Assembly: GCA_027002625.1 (NCBI GenBank)
Contig: JALWZJ010000173.1
Location: forward strand, 1 to 35,225
DNA: 35,225 nt
From: Campylobacterales bacterium
Lineage (GTDB): Bacteria; Campylobacterota; Campylobacteria; Campylobacterales; Nitratiruptoraceae
Direction of reading: 5' to 3'
A model generated the notes under the pieces. It was not told the origin of the DNA, searched no databases, and saw nothing but the letters and a program-made list of their open reading frames with translations. The position numbers and the translations under genes were made by a program. How positions within the stretch are numbered: position 1 is the first letter of the stretch; the number at the start of each line of letters is the position of its first letter. This document shows, piece after piece, positions 25,698 to 33,892 of this stretch.

Positions 25698-26623
25698 GAG
25701 GATTGGTGCTTTTGAATATGGGTGGTCCAAACAACTTAGATGAGGTGGAGCTTTTTTTGAAAAATATGTTCAACGATCCCAATATCTTGCCGATCAAAAA
25801 CGAGCTAATCAGACGCTTCGTAGCCTACGCCATCACTACGGGGCGAAAAAAGGAGGCCAGGAGCAACTACGAGCGATTGGGTGGGCAAAGTCCTCTAAAT
25901 TTTTATACCGACAAACTCATCCAAAAGCTTCAAAAACGCCTGCCAGACACCTTCGTCACCAAAGCGATGCGCTACACGCCGCCCTTTGCCAAAGATGCGA
26001 TCAAGGAGCTGATGGCTCGAAACATCAAAGAGGTCTATCTGCTGCCTTTGTATCCCCACTACTCCACCACCACGACCAAATCGAGTCTTGAAGATTTCTA
26101 CAACACGGCCAAAGGGGTGGGATATCACGCCAGGTTCCACGACATAGCCAACTTCTACCAAGAGCCACTCTTCAATCAAGCGATTACCCAGCGTATCGAA
26201 GAGGCGATGGAGGGAAAGGATACAGAGGAGTTCGATCTGATCTTCAGTGCCCATTCGTTGCCTCAAAGCATCGTAAAAAGAGGCGATCCTTATCCCTTTG
26301 AAGTCCAAGAGCATATAGAAATTCTCAAAAAGATGATCGGCCAGCGCTTCAAAGATATCCATCTGGCCTACCAGTCCAAACTGGGACCTGTAAAGTGGCT
26401 GGAGCCAAGTTTGGAGGAGAAACTCAAGAGCCTACAGAACAAAAAGGTATTGGTCTATCCCATCTCTTTTGTGCTGGATAACTCCGAGACGGAGTTTGAA
26501 CTGCATATCGAGTATAAAGAGATCGCCAAAAAGCTGGGGTATGAGGAGTATATCGTGGCCAAATGCCTAAATGATAACGATACTTTCGTGGAAGCTTTGG
26601 CTAAAATCTACCAAAGGATGTGA
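25694..26623 (+). CDS. hemH: Ferrochelatase
   Basis: Inserts Fe2+ into a porphyrin ring to make haem (or coproheme). It has 309 residues. LLNMGGPNNLDEVELFLKNMF at the N-terminus, the metal-handling H187 in FSAHSLP, YQSKLGPVKWLEPSL, and E265 in LDNSETEFEL agree with the B. subtilis active-site pair. AAGGAAGAGT lies before the ATG. It is coupled to the flavoprotein gene upstream, and an HDAC-family gene starts 1 nt after its stop. Confidence 0.95.
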   Translation: MRGLVLLNMGGPNNLDEVELFLKNMFNDPNILPIKNELIRRFVAYAITTGRKKEARSNYERLGGQSPLNFYTDKLIQKLQKRLPDTFVTKAMRYTPPFAKDAIKELMARNIKEVYLLPLYPHYSTTTTKSSLEDFYNTAKGVGYHARFHDIANFYQEPLFNQAITQRIEEAMEGKDTEEFDLIFSAHSLPQSIVKRGDPYPFEVQEHIEILKKMIGQRFKDIHLAYQSKLGPVKWLEPSLEEKLKSLQNKKVLVYPISFVLDNSETEFELHIEYKEIAKKLGYEEYIVAKCLNDNDTFVEALAKIYQRM

Positions 26624-26624
26624 G

Positions 26625-27527
26625 ATGACAGGCTACATCTACGATCCTATCTTTACGCTGCATGGCAGTGACGAGCATATCGAAAACCGCTTTCGAGTGG
26701 AGCGAATCCACGAAGTGGCCCAGCACTTTCCACTGGTGCGATACCCTATCAAAAAAGCCAGCAAAGAGGAGCTATCTTGGATCCACGATCCAAACTATGT
26801 GGAGTGGGTAGAGAAGGCCTACGAGGAGGGGTATCGCTTTATCCTCAACGAAGATACGCTGCTCACTCCACGAAGCTTCGAGGTGGCAAGCTACGCCGCA
26901 GGCTCTACCATGCCCATCATTGACGCTTTTGCAAATGGCCAGATCACAAATGCTTTTTTGAATATCCGCCCGCCGGGCCATCACGCCGAGCGCAAGATGG
27001 GACAAGGCTTTTGTATCTTCAACAACATAGCCCTCATGGCCAGATATGCCCAACACAGAGGCTTTGCAAAGGTTTTGATCGTCGATTTTGACGTGCATCA
27101 CGGCAACGGTACCCAAGATATCTTTTATACTGATGATACGGTCTGTTACTTTAGCACCCACGAAAAGAACAATTACCCTTACTTTACCGGTAGCGTAGAA
27201 GAGATCGGCGAGGGGAGGGGCAAAGGCTACAATATCAACCGTCCTTACGGAGACTACTGCACGGATGAGGAGCTGCTAAGGCTCTACGAGGATCTGCCAG
27301 GGTGGTTCGATTTTGATATCGTGCTTGTCAGTGCCGGATACGATCTGATGAAGGATGAGGCGATCTCTACGGCTCAGATCACTTTCGATGGGCTTCGGGC
27401 TTTGATAAGGCGCCTTTTGGATTTTGCTGGAGACAAGCCTATCGCTTTTGTATTGGAGGGTGGATACAATCTCGATAGTTTGGCCCAAAGCGCGGAGGTG
27501 ACGCTCCAGGAGCTTACCGGTGTATAA
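26625..27527 (+). CDS. HDAC-family deacetylase (acetoin utilisation / acetylpolyamine amidohydrolase type)
   Basis: A 300-residue zinc amidohydrolase. The paired histidines H119/H120 in RPPGHHAERKMGQGF, zinc ligands D156 and H158 in VDFDVHHGNGTQD, D244 in SAGYDLMKDE, and the transition-state Tyr in LEGGYN are all present, so it should be catalytically competent. Substrate could be acetyl-lysine, an acetylpolyamine or another amide. ATG 26625 with AAGGATGTG is preferred; an upstream start at 26571 lies inside hemH. It overlaps the ABC exporter gene by 8 nt. Confidence 0.9.
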   Translation: MTGYIYDPIFTLHGSDEHIENRFRVERIHEVAQHFPLVRYPIKKASKEELSWIHDPNYVEWVEKAYEEGYRFILNEDTLLTPRSFEVASYAAGSTMPIIDAFANGQITNAFLNIRPPGHHAERKMGQGFCIFNNIALMARYAQHRGFAKVLIVDFDVHHGNGTQDIFYTDDTVCYFSTHEKNNYPYFTGSVEEIGEGRGKGYNINRPYGDYCTDEELLRLYEDLPGWFDFDIVLVSAGYDLMKDEAISTAQITFDGLRALIRRLLDFAGDKPIAFVLEGGYNLDSLAQSAEVTLQELTGV

Positions 27528-29271
27528 CTGGCACAAGATCTACCGGATGGTAATCGAGCATAGAGGACCATTTTTTCTTGTACAGCTCTTGGCGCTTCTT
27601 GCCACTATCGCCAGTATCCCTACGCCACTTCTGATGCCACTACTTGTCGATGAGGTGCTTTTGCACAAACCTGGCAGGCTCGTCGAGATGATCCAGACCC
27701 TCTTTGGAGAGGGGAGTCCCCTCTTTTATACGATGGTAGTGCTGATCGTGACGCTGCTGCTTCGAGCAAGTTACGTCTTTTTCCAGATATTGCAGACCAA
27801 GACCTTTCAAAAGATCTCCAAAGAGATCACCTATCGTATCCGAAAAGATGTGTTGACGCATCTTCAAAAGGTCTCTATGGAGGAGTACGAGAGCCTTGGT
27901 AGTGGTAAAGTGGCTTCGAGACTCGTCACCGATATCGATACGATCGATAGCTTTTTGAGCGCCAGCATCAGCAAGCTGCTGGTCTCGGTGCTGAGTCTGG
28001 TAGGGGTGTGCATGGTGCTCTTGCTCATTCACTGGCAGTTGGCGCTTTTTATCATTTTTCTCAATCCTTTGGTGGTGCTCTTTTCGGCCAAAATGGCCAG
28101 AGGTGTAGCGAGGCTCAAAAGGGAGCAAAATCGCCTTACGGAAGTTTTTCAAAACGCTTTGGTGGAGACTTTGGATGTTTTCGAGCAGATTAGAGCCGCC
28201 AACAAGGAGCGCTACTTTTTGGCCAAACTGCTTTCCAGCGCCAAGGAGCTCAAAGAGCGCTCCATAGACTACGCCTACAAAAGTGACGCGGCGGCGAGGC
28301 TCAGTTTTTTTATCTTCGTGGCGGGTTTCGAGATCTTTCGAGCGGCGGGGATCCTCACTGTAGCCTATAGCGATCTGAGTATTGGGTTGATGATGGCGAT
28401 CTTTGGCTATTTATGGTTCATGATGACGCCGATCCAAGAGATCATCAATATCCAATATGCTAAAAGAAGCGCCGATGTGGCTTTGCAGCGTATCAACGAG
28501 CTGCTTCGTCTGCATTTAGAGCCCCAATTCCCACACGAAGCCAATCCATTTGCAAGCGATGAGCCCATCGGGATCGAAATCGATCGCCTCACCTTCGCCT
28601 ATCCTAACAAAGAGCCAGTACTAAGAGACCTGAGCCTCGTTATCCCCGCTGGCAAGATCAGTGCTATCGTCGGTGCCAGCGGAAGTGGTAAGACGACGCT
28701 CGCTCGTCTTTTGGTGGGTTTTTACGTCCCCCAAAAAGGGGATATTCTCTACAACCGTATCTCCTATCGACGAATAGGGCTCGACGTGATCCGAGAGCAT
28801 GTGGCTTTGGTGCTACAAACCCCTGTGCTTTTTAATGATACGATTCTTTTCAATGTGACCTTGGGGCGAGAGTATCCCAAAGAGCGAGTGGAGGAGGCCT
28901 TGAAGATGGCCCAAATATACGATCTTGTGCGGCGCCTCCCAGAGGGTCTGCTCACGGTCGTGGGACGAGGTGGTGTACGCCTAAGCGGTGGGGAGCGTCA
29001 GCGTATCGCCATCGCTCGCATGATACTCCAAGATCCAAAGGTGGTGATACTGGACGAGTCTACATCGGCTCTGGATATGGAGACTGAGCAGCTGCTCTTT
29101 TGTGCTTTGGAAGATTTTTTGAGTCGTCGTACCACCATCCTCATCGCGCATAGGCCCAGTACCATAGAAAAGGCCGATATGCTCTTTTTCCTTAAAGAGG
29201 GCAAGCTTTGGCGACAGATGAGTTTTGAGGAGTATCAAGCAAAATCAAGGCAAAATTTGTGTATACTATAA
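27520..29271 (+). CDS. MsbA-type ABC exporter (fused membrane and ATPase domains)
   Basis: 583 residues: a six-helix exporter domain at about 1-320 and a nucleotide-binding domain at about 350-570. Walker A GASGSGKTT, Q-loop LVLQTPVLF, signature LSGGERQRIAIARMI, Walker B VVILDESTSALD and the H-loop AHRPST are intact. Such half-transporters act as homodimers and export lipids, peptides or drugs. The start is GTG 27520 with CCAGGAGC 6 nt upstream, overlapping the HDAC gene. The substrate cannot be deduced; lipid A-core export is one option. Confidence 0.9.
   Translation: MYNWHKIYRMVIEHRGPFFLVQLLALLATIASIPTPLLMPLLVDEVLLHKPGRLVEMIQTLFGEGSPLFYTMVVLIVTLLLRASYVFFQILQTKTFQKISKEITYRIRKDVLTHLQKVSMEEYESLGSGKVASRLVTDIDTIDSFLSASISKLLVSVLSLVGVCMVLLLIHWQLALFIIFLNPLVVLFSAKMARGVARLKREQNRLTEVFQNALVETLDVFEQIRAANKERYFLAKLLSSAKELKERSIDYAYKSDAAARLSFFIFVAGFEIFRAAGILTVAYSDLSIGLMMAIFGYLWFMMTPIQEIINIQYAKRSADVALQRINELLRLHLEPQFPHEANPFASDEPIGIEIDRLTFAYPNKEPVLRDLSLVIPAGKISAIVGASGSGKTTLARLLVGFYVPQKGDILYNRISYRRIGLDVIREHVALVLQTPVLFNDTILFNVTLGREYPKERVEEALKMAQIYDLVRRLPEGLLTVVGRGGVRLSGGERQRIAIARMILQDPKVVILDESTSALDMETEQLLFCALEDFLSRRTTILIAHRPSTIEKADMLFFLKEGKLWRQMSFEEYQAKSRQNLCIL
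29262..29267 (+). promoter_or_regulatory. -10 box (TATACT) before the acidic protein gene
   Basis: TATACT lies within the last codons of the ABC gene, in TTTGTGTATACTATAAAAAAC. The start site near 29274 leaves a leader of about 18 nt with AAAGG before ATG 29293. The gene could therefore be expressed independently of the operon. Confidence 0.4.
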
Positions 29272-29292
29272 AAAACTCTACAAAGGATGGCC

Positions 29293-29703
29293 ATGGAACT
29301 ACCAAAAAACATGAAAGAGCTCAAAGAGTACCTTAGCGAGAACTTTTCTAAACTCAGTGCCGAAGCGCAGCTGGAGCTGATCAAAACCCTTCACAAGCTC
29401 CTCAAGAGTGAAGAGATAGTCAAAAAGGAGCTGGAGCTCGAACAAAAGCTACTCGATGAAGAGAAAGCGACGAAGATCTGCGCTATCGATGACGAAGAAG
29501 CCGCAATCCAAGAAGAGATCCTCGAAGAGATCAGACGGCACAACCATGTGGATGTGCATATGTTCAAAGATGCCAGCGATGATCCAAGAGATGAAGATGC
29601 CAAGTATGTGGACAAAACCCTCGACAAGCCTGTCAAAGATCCCAACGATCCTTTAGCCGAGTATATCGATGAATTAGAGGAGCAAGAGAAGCCAGAGACG
29701 TGA
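29293..29703 (+). CDS. Acidic helical protein, unknown function
   Basis: A 136-residue, soluble, strongly acidic protein. Residues about 1-85 look like continuous amphipathic helix (KELKEYLSENFSKLSAEAQ, then KELELEQKLLDEEK), and the C-terminal third is Asp/Glu/Pro-rich (DASDDPRDEDAKYVDK, DPNDPLAEYIDELEEQ). No catalytic motif is recognised. ATG 29293 is preferred over 29287 because AAAGG at 29282-29286 is then about 6 nt away rather than touching. It could be a coiled-coil structural or adaptor protein; that is inference from composition. Confidence 0.75.
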   Translation: MELPKNMKELKEYLSENFSKLSAEAQLELIKTLHKLLKSEEIVKKELELEQKLLDEEKATKICAIDDEEAAIQEEILEEIRRHNHVDVHMFKDASDDPRDEDAKYVDKTLDKPVKDPNDPLAEYIDELEEQEKPET

Positions 29704-29713
29704 GTCTTTGGCT
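29690..29713 (+). terminator. Hairpin spanning the stop codon; possible weak terminator
   Basis: AGCCAGAGAC-GTGA-GTCTTTGGCT forms a 10-bp stem with one G:U pair. The TGA stop of the acidic-protein gene (29701-29703) is in the loop. Only a poor T tract follows (TGTATTTT starts about 4 nt after the stem), so termination is uncertain; it might instead stabilise the 3' end. Confidence 0.35.
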
Positions 29714-29783
29714 GGTATGTATTTTGGAACCTTGGAACTTGATGAGCAAAGTAGTGAAATATTGAAAAAAATGGATAGATAAG

Positions 29784-29858
29784 TGGTGACCCCAGGGGGA
29801 CTCGAACCCCCGTCACCGCCGTGAAAGGGCGGTGTCCTAACCGCTAGACGATGGGGCC
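29784..29858 (-). tRNA. tRNA-Glu (anticodon TTC)
   Basis: Complete cloverleaf on the minus strand. The acceptor stem GGCCCCA pairs with TGGGGTC (one G:T). The D arm, anticodon stem CCGCC/GGCGG with loop CTTTCAC, variable loop and T arm GGGGG-TTCGAGT-CCCCC are all intact. Discriminator A is followed by a genomically encoded CCA. Length is 75 nt including CCA. Confidence 0.97.
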
Positions 29859-29882
29859 GTCTCGGTAGCTTGTGTGAGTGAA

Positions 29883-29888
29883 ATAATA
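29883..29888 (-). promoter_or_regulatory. -10 box (TATTAT) for tRNA-Glu
   Basis: TATTAT on the minus strand in TTTTTGACTATTATTTC. A start site near 29876 would give an 18-nt 5' leader before the tRNA. It is divergent from the transpeptidase promoter, whose -10 lies 14 nt away. Confidence 0.4.
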
Positions 29889-29901
29889 GTCAAAAATTGC
29901 T

Positions 29902-29907
29902 TAAAAT
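29902..29907 (+). promoter_or_regulatory. -10 box (TAAAAT) for the L,D-transpeptidase gene
   Basis: TAAAAT in TTGCTTAAAATTTC. The start site near 29914 gives a very short leader, with AGGGAT preceding ATG 29923. Confidence 0.4.
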
Positions 29908-29922
29908 TTCTTTAGGGATTGT

Positions 29923-31374
29923 ATGAGAAAAATCTGGCTTATATTCTTTTTGAGTTTGGCTCTTTTTGGAGAGGATACGAATCTAACCGAAACGAACACC
30001 TCATCACCAAAACACCATTGGGTCACCCAAGATGGCGAACCTTCGTGGCAGCTCCATCTTCTACTCAAAAAAATCGAGGATGACGAGACGATCCTATGTA
30101 AAGATCGTCTTCAAACACAAATAGTAAAACTAAAAAGTGCGATAAGAAAAAAAGAGCCATTGGCGATCGAGCGTCTGGCCAATACCATAGAAAGTGGCTA
30201 TCTACAGATCCGCAATCGAGGTTGTTACGATCCAGCTCTTTTTTTAGAGGAGAATTTTCTTCCACCGCACAAACCTACGATCGAAGGCGAGCTCGACTCG
30301 CCAATTTTGCAAAGACTCTATGTAGCACTACAAAAATATGAAAATCTTCGCCAAGAGACCAAGCGATGGGAGCCTATAGAGCTGGAGGATAGGCTCTATC
30401 TCTCACCAGGCGCTATTGACGAGGTGATACCGAAGATCCGGCGTAGGTTGTATATAGAGGGTTTTTATCCAAAAGATGATTGCAACTCCACGCTCTATGA
30501 CAAGGATATGGTGAGGGCCGTAAAAGATTTTCAGTACCATCACGGACTCAAAGATGACGGGGTGATAGGCCCTATGACCCTTTCGGCTATGAACGAGTCC
30601 TTGGAACGAAAGATCGAACGGATCAAGATAAATATCGAAAGAGCCAGATGGTTTTTGCAGCCGGAGGAGTATTTTGTATTTGTGAATATTCCAGGATTTT
30701 TTATGCAGGTGTACGAAGATGGAAAGCCTATTTTTAGATCCAAAGTGATCGTAGGCAGAAAGAAGCGTCCCACTCCACAGATGCGCAATCTCATCTCCTA
30801 CTGCGTACTCAACCCCTACTGGCGAGCTCCCAAAACGATTCTCAAAGAAGATATCATCCCAAGCTTGAAGAAAGGGGATTTCGAGCATCTCAAAGAGGAG
30901 GGGATCATCGCATCCACTGACTACTACGGAAAAGAGGTGGTCGATTTCGAGGATGTGGATTGGAAATATTTCGATGAGGAGAGTATGCCTTTTACCTTTT
31001 TGCAAACACCAGGTCCCCATAACTTTTTGGGATATGTGAAGTTCATGTTTCCAAACAGATTCGATGTCTATCTGCACGACACCAACGCCAGAAATCTTTT
31101 TAAGTATAGCTATCGGGCCTTGAGCTCTGGATGTGTGCGGGTAAAAAAGCCGATAGAACTTTTGCATCTGTTTTTGAACCGCACCAAAGAGGTGGATTAT
31201 CGAGATATTTTGGACATGCTGTGGACCAAACAGACTCAAAAGCTTCCTATCCGTCCAAACATTCCCGTCTATTTGCTCTATCTGAGCGTATGGATGGATG
31301 ATAATGAGGAGGTCTTTTTCTATCCTGACATCTATGGGATCGATAAGAAGATGCTCGCATTTTTGCATCGATGA
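29923..31374 (+). CDS. Periplasmic L,D-transpeptidase (YcbB/LdtD-like) with peptidoglycan-binding domain
   Basis: A 483-residue exported enzyme with signal peptide at about 1-16 (KIWLIFFLSLALFG). A peptidoglycan-binding domain lies at about 165-225 (VKDFQYHHGLKDDGVIGPMT). The YkuD catalytic domain at about 250-430 has H385 in LHDTNARNLF and the nucleophile C404 in ALSSGCVRV. Family knowledge: LdtD forms 3-3 crosslinks between peptidoglycan stems. The large lid-like insertion (about 310-360) is typical of the LdtD subgroup. A Tat-exported M15/DUF882 peptidase follows 39 nt downstream, echoing the E. coli ycbB-ycbK order. Confidence 0.9.
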   Translation: MRKIWLIFFLSLALFGEDTNLTETNTSSPKHHWVTQDGEPSWQLHLLLKKIEDDETILCKDRLQTQIVKLKSAIRKKEPLAIERLANTIESGYLQIRNRGCYDPALFLEENFLPPHKPTIEGELDSPILQRLYVALQKYENLRQETKRWEPIELEDRLYLSPGAIDEVIPKIRRRLYIEGFYPKDDCNSTLYDKDMVRAVKDFQYHHGLKDDGVIGPMTLSAMNESLERKIERIKINIERARWFLQPEEYFVFVNIPGFFMQVYEDGKPIFRSKVIVGRKKRPTPQMRNLISYCVLNPYWRAPKTILKEDIIPSLKKGDFEHLKEEGIIASTDYYGKEVVDFEDVDWKYFDEESMPFTFLQTPGPHNFLGYVKFMFPNRFDVYLHDTNARNLFKYSYRALSSGCVRVKKPIELLHLFLNRTKEVDYRDILDMLWTKQTQKLPIRPNIPVYLLYLSVWMDDNEEVFFYPDIYGIDKKMLAFLHR

Positions 31375-31382
31375 AATTATGA

Positions 31383-31388
31383 TACAAT
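31383..31388 (+). promoter_or_regulatory. -10 box (TACAAT) before the DUF882 gene
   Basis: TACAAT in ATGATACAATGTG within the 39-nt gap. The start site near 31395 gives a leader of about 19 nt containing AAGGAGGT, the strongest Shine-Dalgarno sequence noticed in the window. Confidence 0.4.
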
Positions 31389-31413
31389 GTGATCATCTAT
31401 CCAAGGAGGTGGA

Positions 31414-31953
31414 ATGATAGAAAGAAGAGACTTTTTGCGATTTGGGTTGATGATGGGTGCCGGTGTACTCATGCCCAATTCTTTGTCGGCCAATACCGAA
31501 GAGAGGACTCTTCATCTTTATCACATTCACACTCACGAACGTATCCGCTCCACCTTCTGGGCGGATGGAGAGTATATTTACGAAGAGTTGGAAAATCTGG
31601 AATACTTTTTGAGAGATTATAGAAACGACGAGATCCACAAGATCGATTTGGGTCTGATAGAGTATTTGTACGATATCCAAACACTTTTGGATCCCAAGGA
31701 GATCCATATCATCTCCGCCTTTCGATCCAGATATACCAACAACTACCTCAGACGTCATAGCAAAGGGGTGGCCAAAAACAGCTACCACACCAAAGGGAAA
31801 GCTGTCGATATCAGAATACCCGAAACCTCCCTCTCCACACTCAAATATGCCGCTTTGTCCCTCAAAAGAGGGGGAGTGGGCTACTATCCCCGGTCCAATT
31901 TTATCCATATCGATACGGGAATTCCACGATACTGGAGATTTCCAAGAAGATGA
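31414..31953 (+). CDS. Tat-exported M15-like / DUF882 peptidoglycan endopeptidase (YcbK/MepK type)
   Basis: 179 residues. A twin-arginine signal RRDFLRFG (4-11) is followed by a hydrophobic stretch to about 27. The peptidase domain has IISAFRSRYTN, then the zinc ligands H125 and D132 in SYHTKGKAVDIRI and H165 in FIHIDTG. Family knowledge: E. coli MepK cleaves the 3-3 crosslinks that L,D-transpeptidases make, so this pair would build and cut the same bond. The ATG is preceded by AAGGAGGTGGA. The stop overlaps the next gene by 4 nt. Confidence 0.88.
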   Translation: MIERRDFLRFGLMMGAGVLMPNSLSANTEERTLHLYHIHTHERIRSTFWADGEYIYEELENLEYFLRDYRNDEIHKIDLGLIEYLYDIQTLLDPKEIHIISAFRSRYTNNYLRRHSKGVAKNSYHTKGKAVDIRIPETSLSTLKYAALSLKRGGVGYYPRSNFIHIDTGIPRYWRFPRR

Positions 31954-32399
31954 TGGATATCGTTTTATATATCCATCTCTTGGCGGCGACTGTGTGGATC
32001 GGAGGGAGCGTCTTTTTGTTCGCTTTGGGAGTATTTTTAAGAGACAAAGAGGCCCAAAAAAGGGTCTATTTCCATGTAGGACCGATATATGGCTATGTGG
32101 AGAGTGTGTGGTTGACGATTCTGATCTTCTCGGGACTTTGGATGTTTTTTCATCTGGGGCTCGATACCATCTTCAAAGAGGGTAGTCCCCAGACGATCCT
32201 CCATATCCTGACAATCAAACTCTGGCTGGTGGCCATCATCACCGTCGCTACCGTCATCCATATGTATATCGCTTTCAAGACCAATGGAGTGGAGCGCACC
32301 CCTTTGCAAAAACTGCTCTCAAGAGGGAGCAGTATGGCCATATTTTTGCTCAATCTCTTGATTTTGTGGTATGCGATGCAGCTAAGGAATTTCCTTTAG
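31950..32399 (+). CDS. CopD-like polytopic membrane protein
   Basis: A 149-residue protein with four hydrophobic helices (about 4-28, 51-69, 84-106, 125-145). H9 in the first helix ([13 protein letters not shown]), H42, H68, H85 and H103 are candidate haem or copper ligands, and the [11 protein letters not shown] segment resembles the CopD/DUF family of di-haem or copper-handling membrane proteins. ATG 31950 overlaps the DUF882 stop (ATGA); a second ATG follows at 31953. Its link to cell-wall genes is positional only. It ends with a 4-nt convergent overlap with ugd. Confidence 0.65.
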   Translation: MMDIVLYIHLLAATVWIGGSVFLFALGVFLRDKEAQKRVYFHVGPIYGYVESVWLTILIFSGLWMFFHLGLDTIFKEGSPQTILHILTIKLWLVAIITVATVIHMYIAFKTNGVERTPLQKLLSRGSSMAIFLLNLLILWYAMQLRNFL

Positions 32400-33754
32400 C
32401 GTACACCGACTTGATAATATTCGAAGCCCATCTCTTCGAGCCGCTCTTTGTTGTACTGGTTGCGGCCATCGAAGATGATGGGTGAGGCGAGGCGCTTTTT
32501 CATCTCGTAAAAGTCTGGACTTCGAAACTCCTTCCACTCAGTCACCAAGATCATTGCGTCGCTGCCATTGAGAGTGTCGTATTTGTTGTCGAAATATTCG
32601 ATATTTTTTATATCTTTGAGCCAGTAGTTTTTTGCCTCCTCCATCGCTTTGGGGTCGTAGGCTTTGATCTTGGCTCCTCGCTTAGTGAGCTCGTCGACGA
32701 TGGTAAGAGAGGGGGCCTCTCGCATATCGTCGGTCTCAGGCTTGAAACTAAGCCCCCATAGAGCGAAGCTCTTGCCATTTACATCGCCGCCGAATCTGGA
32801 GAGGATTTTGTTCAAAAAGTATTGGCGCTGCTCCTTGTTTACCTCTTCGACGGCTTTGATGATTTTTGGCTCCACGCCTGCGTCTTTGGCGATTTTCTCC
32901 AGTGCTTTCACATCCTTTGGAAAGCAGCTCCCTCCATAGCCCACACCGGGATAGATGAAGCTATAGCCTATGCGTTTATCACTGCCTATCCCCACTCGTA
33001 CCTTGTTGATATCGGCTCCTACTGCCTCGGCGATCTTCGCCATTTCGTTCATGAAGCTGATCTTGGTAGCAAGCATAGCGTTGGCGGCATATTTGGTCAG
33101 CTCCGCGCTTTTGATATCCATCCCGATAAATCTCTCGTGACTTCTGGTAAAGGGAGCGTAGAGCTCTTTGAGCTTTTCCATGCTTTTTGGATCGTCCGCT
33201 CCGATGACTACACGATCGGGCTTCAAAAAGTCGTTGACCGCATCCCCTTCTTTGAGAAACTCTGGGTTGCTCACCACATCAAAATTCATCAGCTCCTCAT
33301 ACTTTTCTTGGGAGATTTGGCCACTCTCTACTCTTTTTTTGAGCTCCTCTTGGATCGTCTGGCGTACCTTGTCGGCGGTACCCACGGGAACGGTGGACTT
33401 GTCTACGACGATGAGAGGATGGGTCATATACTTTCCGATCTCTTTGGCCACGGCCAGCACATACTGCAAATCCGCACTTCCATCCTCTCCTTGAGGAGTC
33501 CCTACTGCGATGAAGACGATCTCGCTTTTTTCGAGCGCCTCTTTGATATCGGTGGTGAAGTGGAGTGTACCTATCTTGAAGTTTTCCTTGACGATCTCCT
33601 CAAGTCCCGGTTCGTAGATGGGGATGATGCCTTGTTTTAGTTTTTCTATCTTTTCTTCGTCGATATCGACACAGATGACATTGTTGCCCATCTGGGCCAT
33701 ACATGCTCCTGTGACGAGACCTACATATCCTGTACCTACGATTGCTAAATTCAC
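32396..33754 (-). CDS. ugd: UDP-glucose 6-dehydrogenase
   Basis: Oxidises UDP-glucose to UDP-glucuronate with two NAD, a precursor of capsule and other surface polysaccharides. It has 452 residues. The Rossmann motif [10 protein letters not shown] is at 7-16, [15 protein letters not shown] near 81-95, [15 protein letters not shown] in the middle, and the catalytic C277 is in [12 protein letters not shown]. The start is GTG 33754 with AAGGAACTTTTC upstream. No other surface-polysaccharide gene is in the window. Its 3' end overlaps the CopD-like gene by 4 nt. Confidence 0.95.
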   Translation of the reverse strand: MNLAIVGTGYVGLVTGACMAQMGNNVICVDIDEEKIEKLKQGIIPIYEPGLEEIVKENFKIGTLHFTTDIKEALEKSEIVFIAVGTPQGEDGSADLQYVLAVAKEIGKYMTHPLIVVDKSTVPVGTADKVRQTIQEELKKRVESGQISQEKYEELMNFDVVSNPEFLKEGDAVNDFLKPDRVVIGADDPKSMEKLKELYAPFTRSHERFIGMDIKSAELTKYAANAMLATKISFMNEMAKIAEAVGADINKVRVGIGSDKRIGYSFIYPGVGYGGSCFPKDVKALEKIAKDAGVEPKIIKAVEEVNKEQRQYFLNKILSRFGGDVNGKSFALWGLSFKPETDDMREAPSLTIVDELTKRGAKIKAYDPKAMEEAKNYWLKDIKNIEYFDNKYDTLNGSDAMILVTEWKEFRSPDFYEMKKRLASPIIFDGRNQYNKERLEEMGFEYYQVGVR

Positions 33755-33778
33755 GAAAAGTTCCTTGTTTTTTACGTG

Positions 33779-33784
33779 ATTATA
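33779..33784 (-). promoter_or_regulatory. -10 box (TATAAT) for ugd
   Basis: TATAAT on the minus strand in TTTTTATATAATCACG. The start site near 33772 leaves a leader of about 18 nt with AAGGAA before GTG 33754. No -35 consensus at 17 nt. Confidence 0.5.
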
Positions 33785-33824
33785 TAAAAAGGGAGATTAA
33801 AGTTCTATTGAAAGAGTGTGAATT

Positions 33825-33840
33825 TATGTAAATATGTAAA
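33825..33840 (+). repeat. Perfect tandem duplication of TATGTAAA
   Basis: Two adjacent copies of the octamer TATGTAAA lie about 41-56 nt upstream of the ugd -10 box. This could be a dimeric regulator site or chance in AT-rich spacer. The 138-nt spacer between ugd and tRNA-CAU (33755-33892) otherwise shows only the ugd promoter and a small palindrome at 33866-33881. Confidence 0.3.
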
Positions 33841-33892
33841 GTCAGCTTGTAGAATCTGGAGATACGACAACCGGTTTTGTCTTCAGAATGCT

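Noticed and set aside
32822-33640. 272-codon open frame antisense to ugd
   Set aside because: ugd is certain; the opposite frame lacks a promoter, ribosome site and family resemblance.
33866-33881. Palindrome GACAAAACCGGTTGTC (minus strand) downstream of tRNA-CAU as a terminator or attachment site
   Set aside because: The stem is only 5 bp and no T tract follows; the resemblance to the tRNA anticodon stem is limited to ACCGGTT, and no integrase or second copy is seen.
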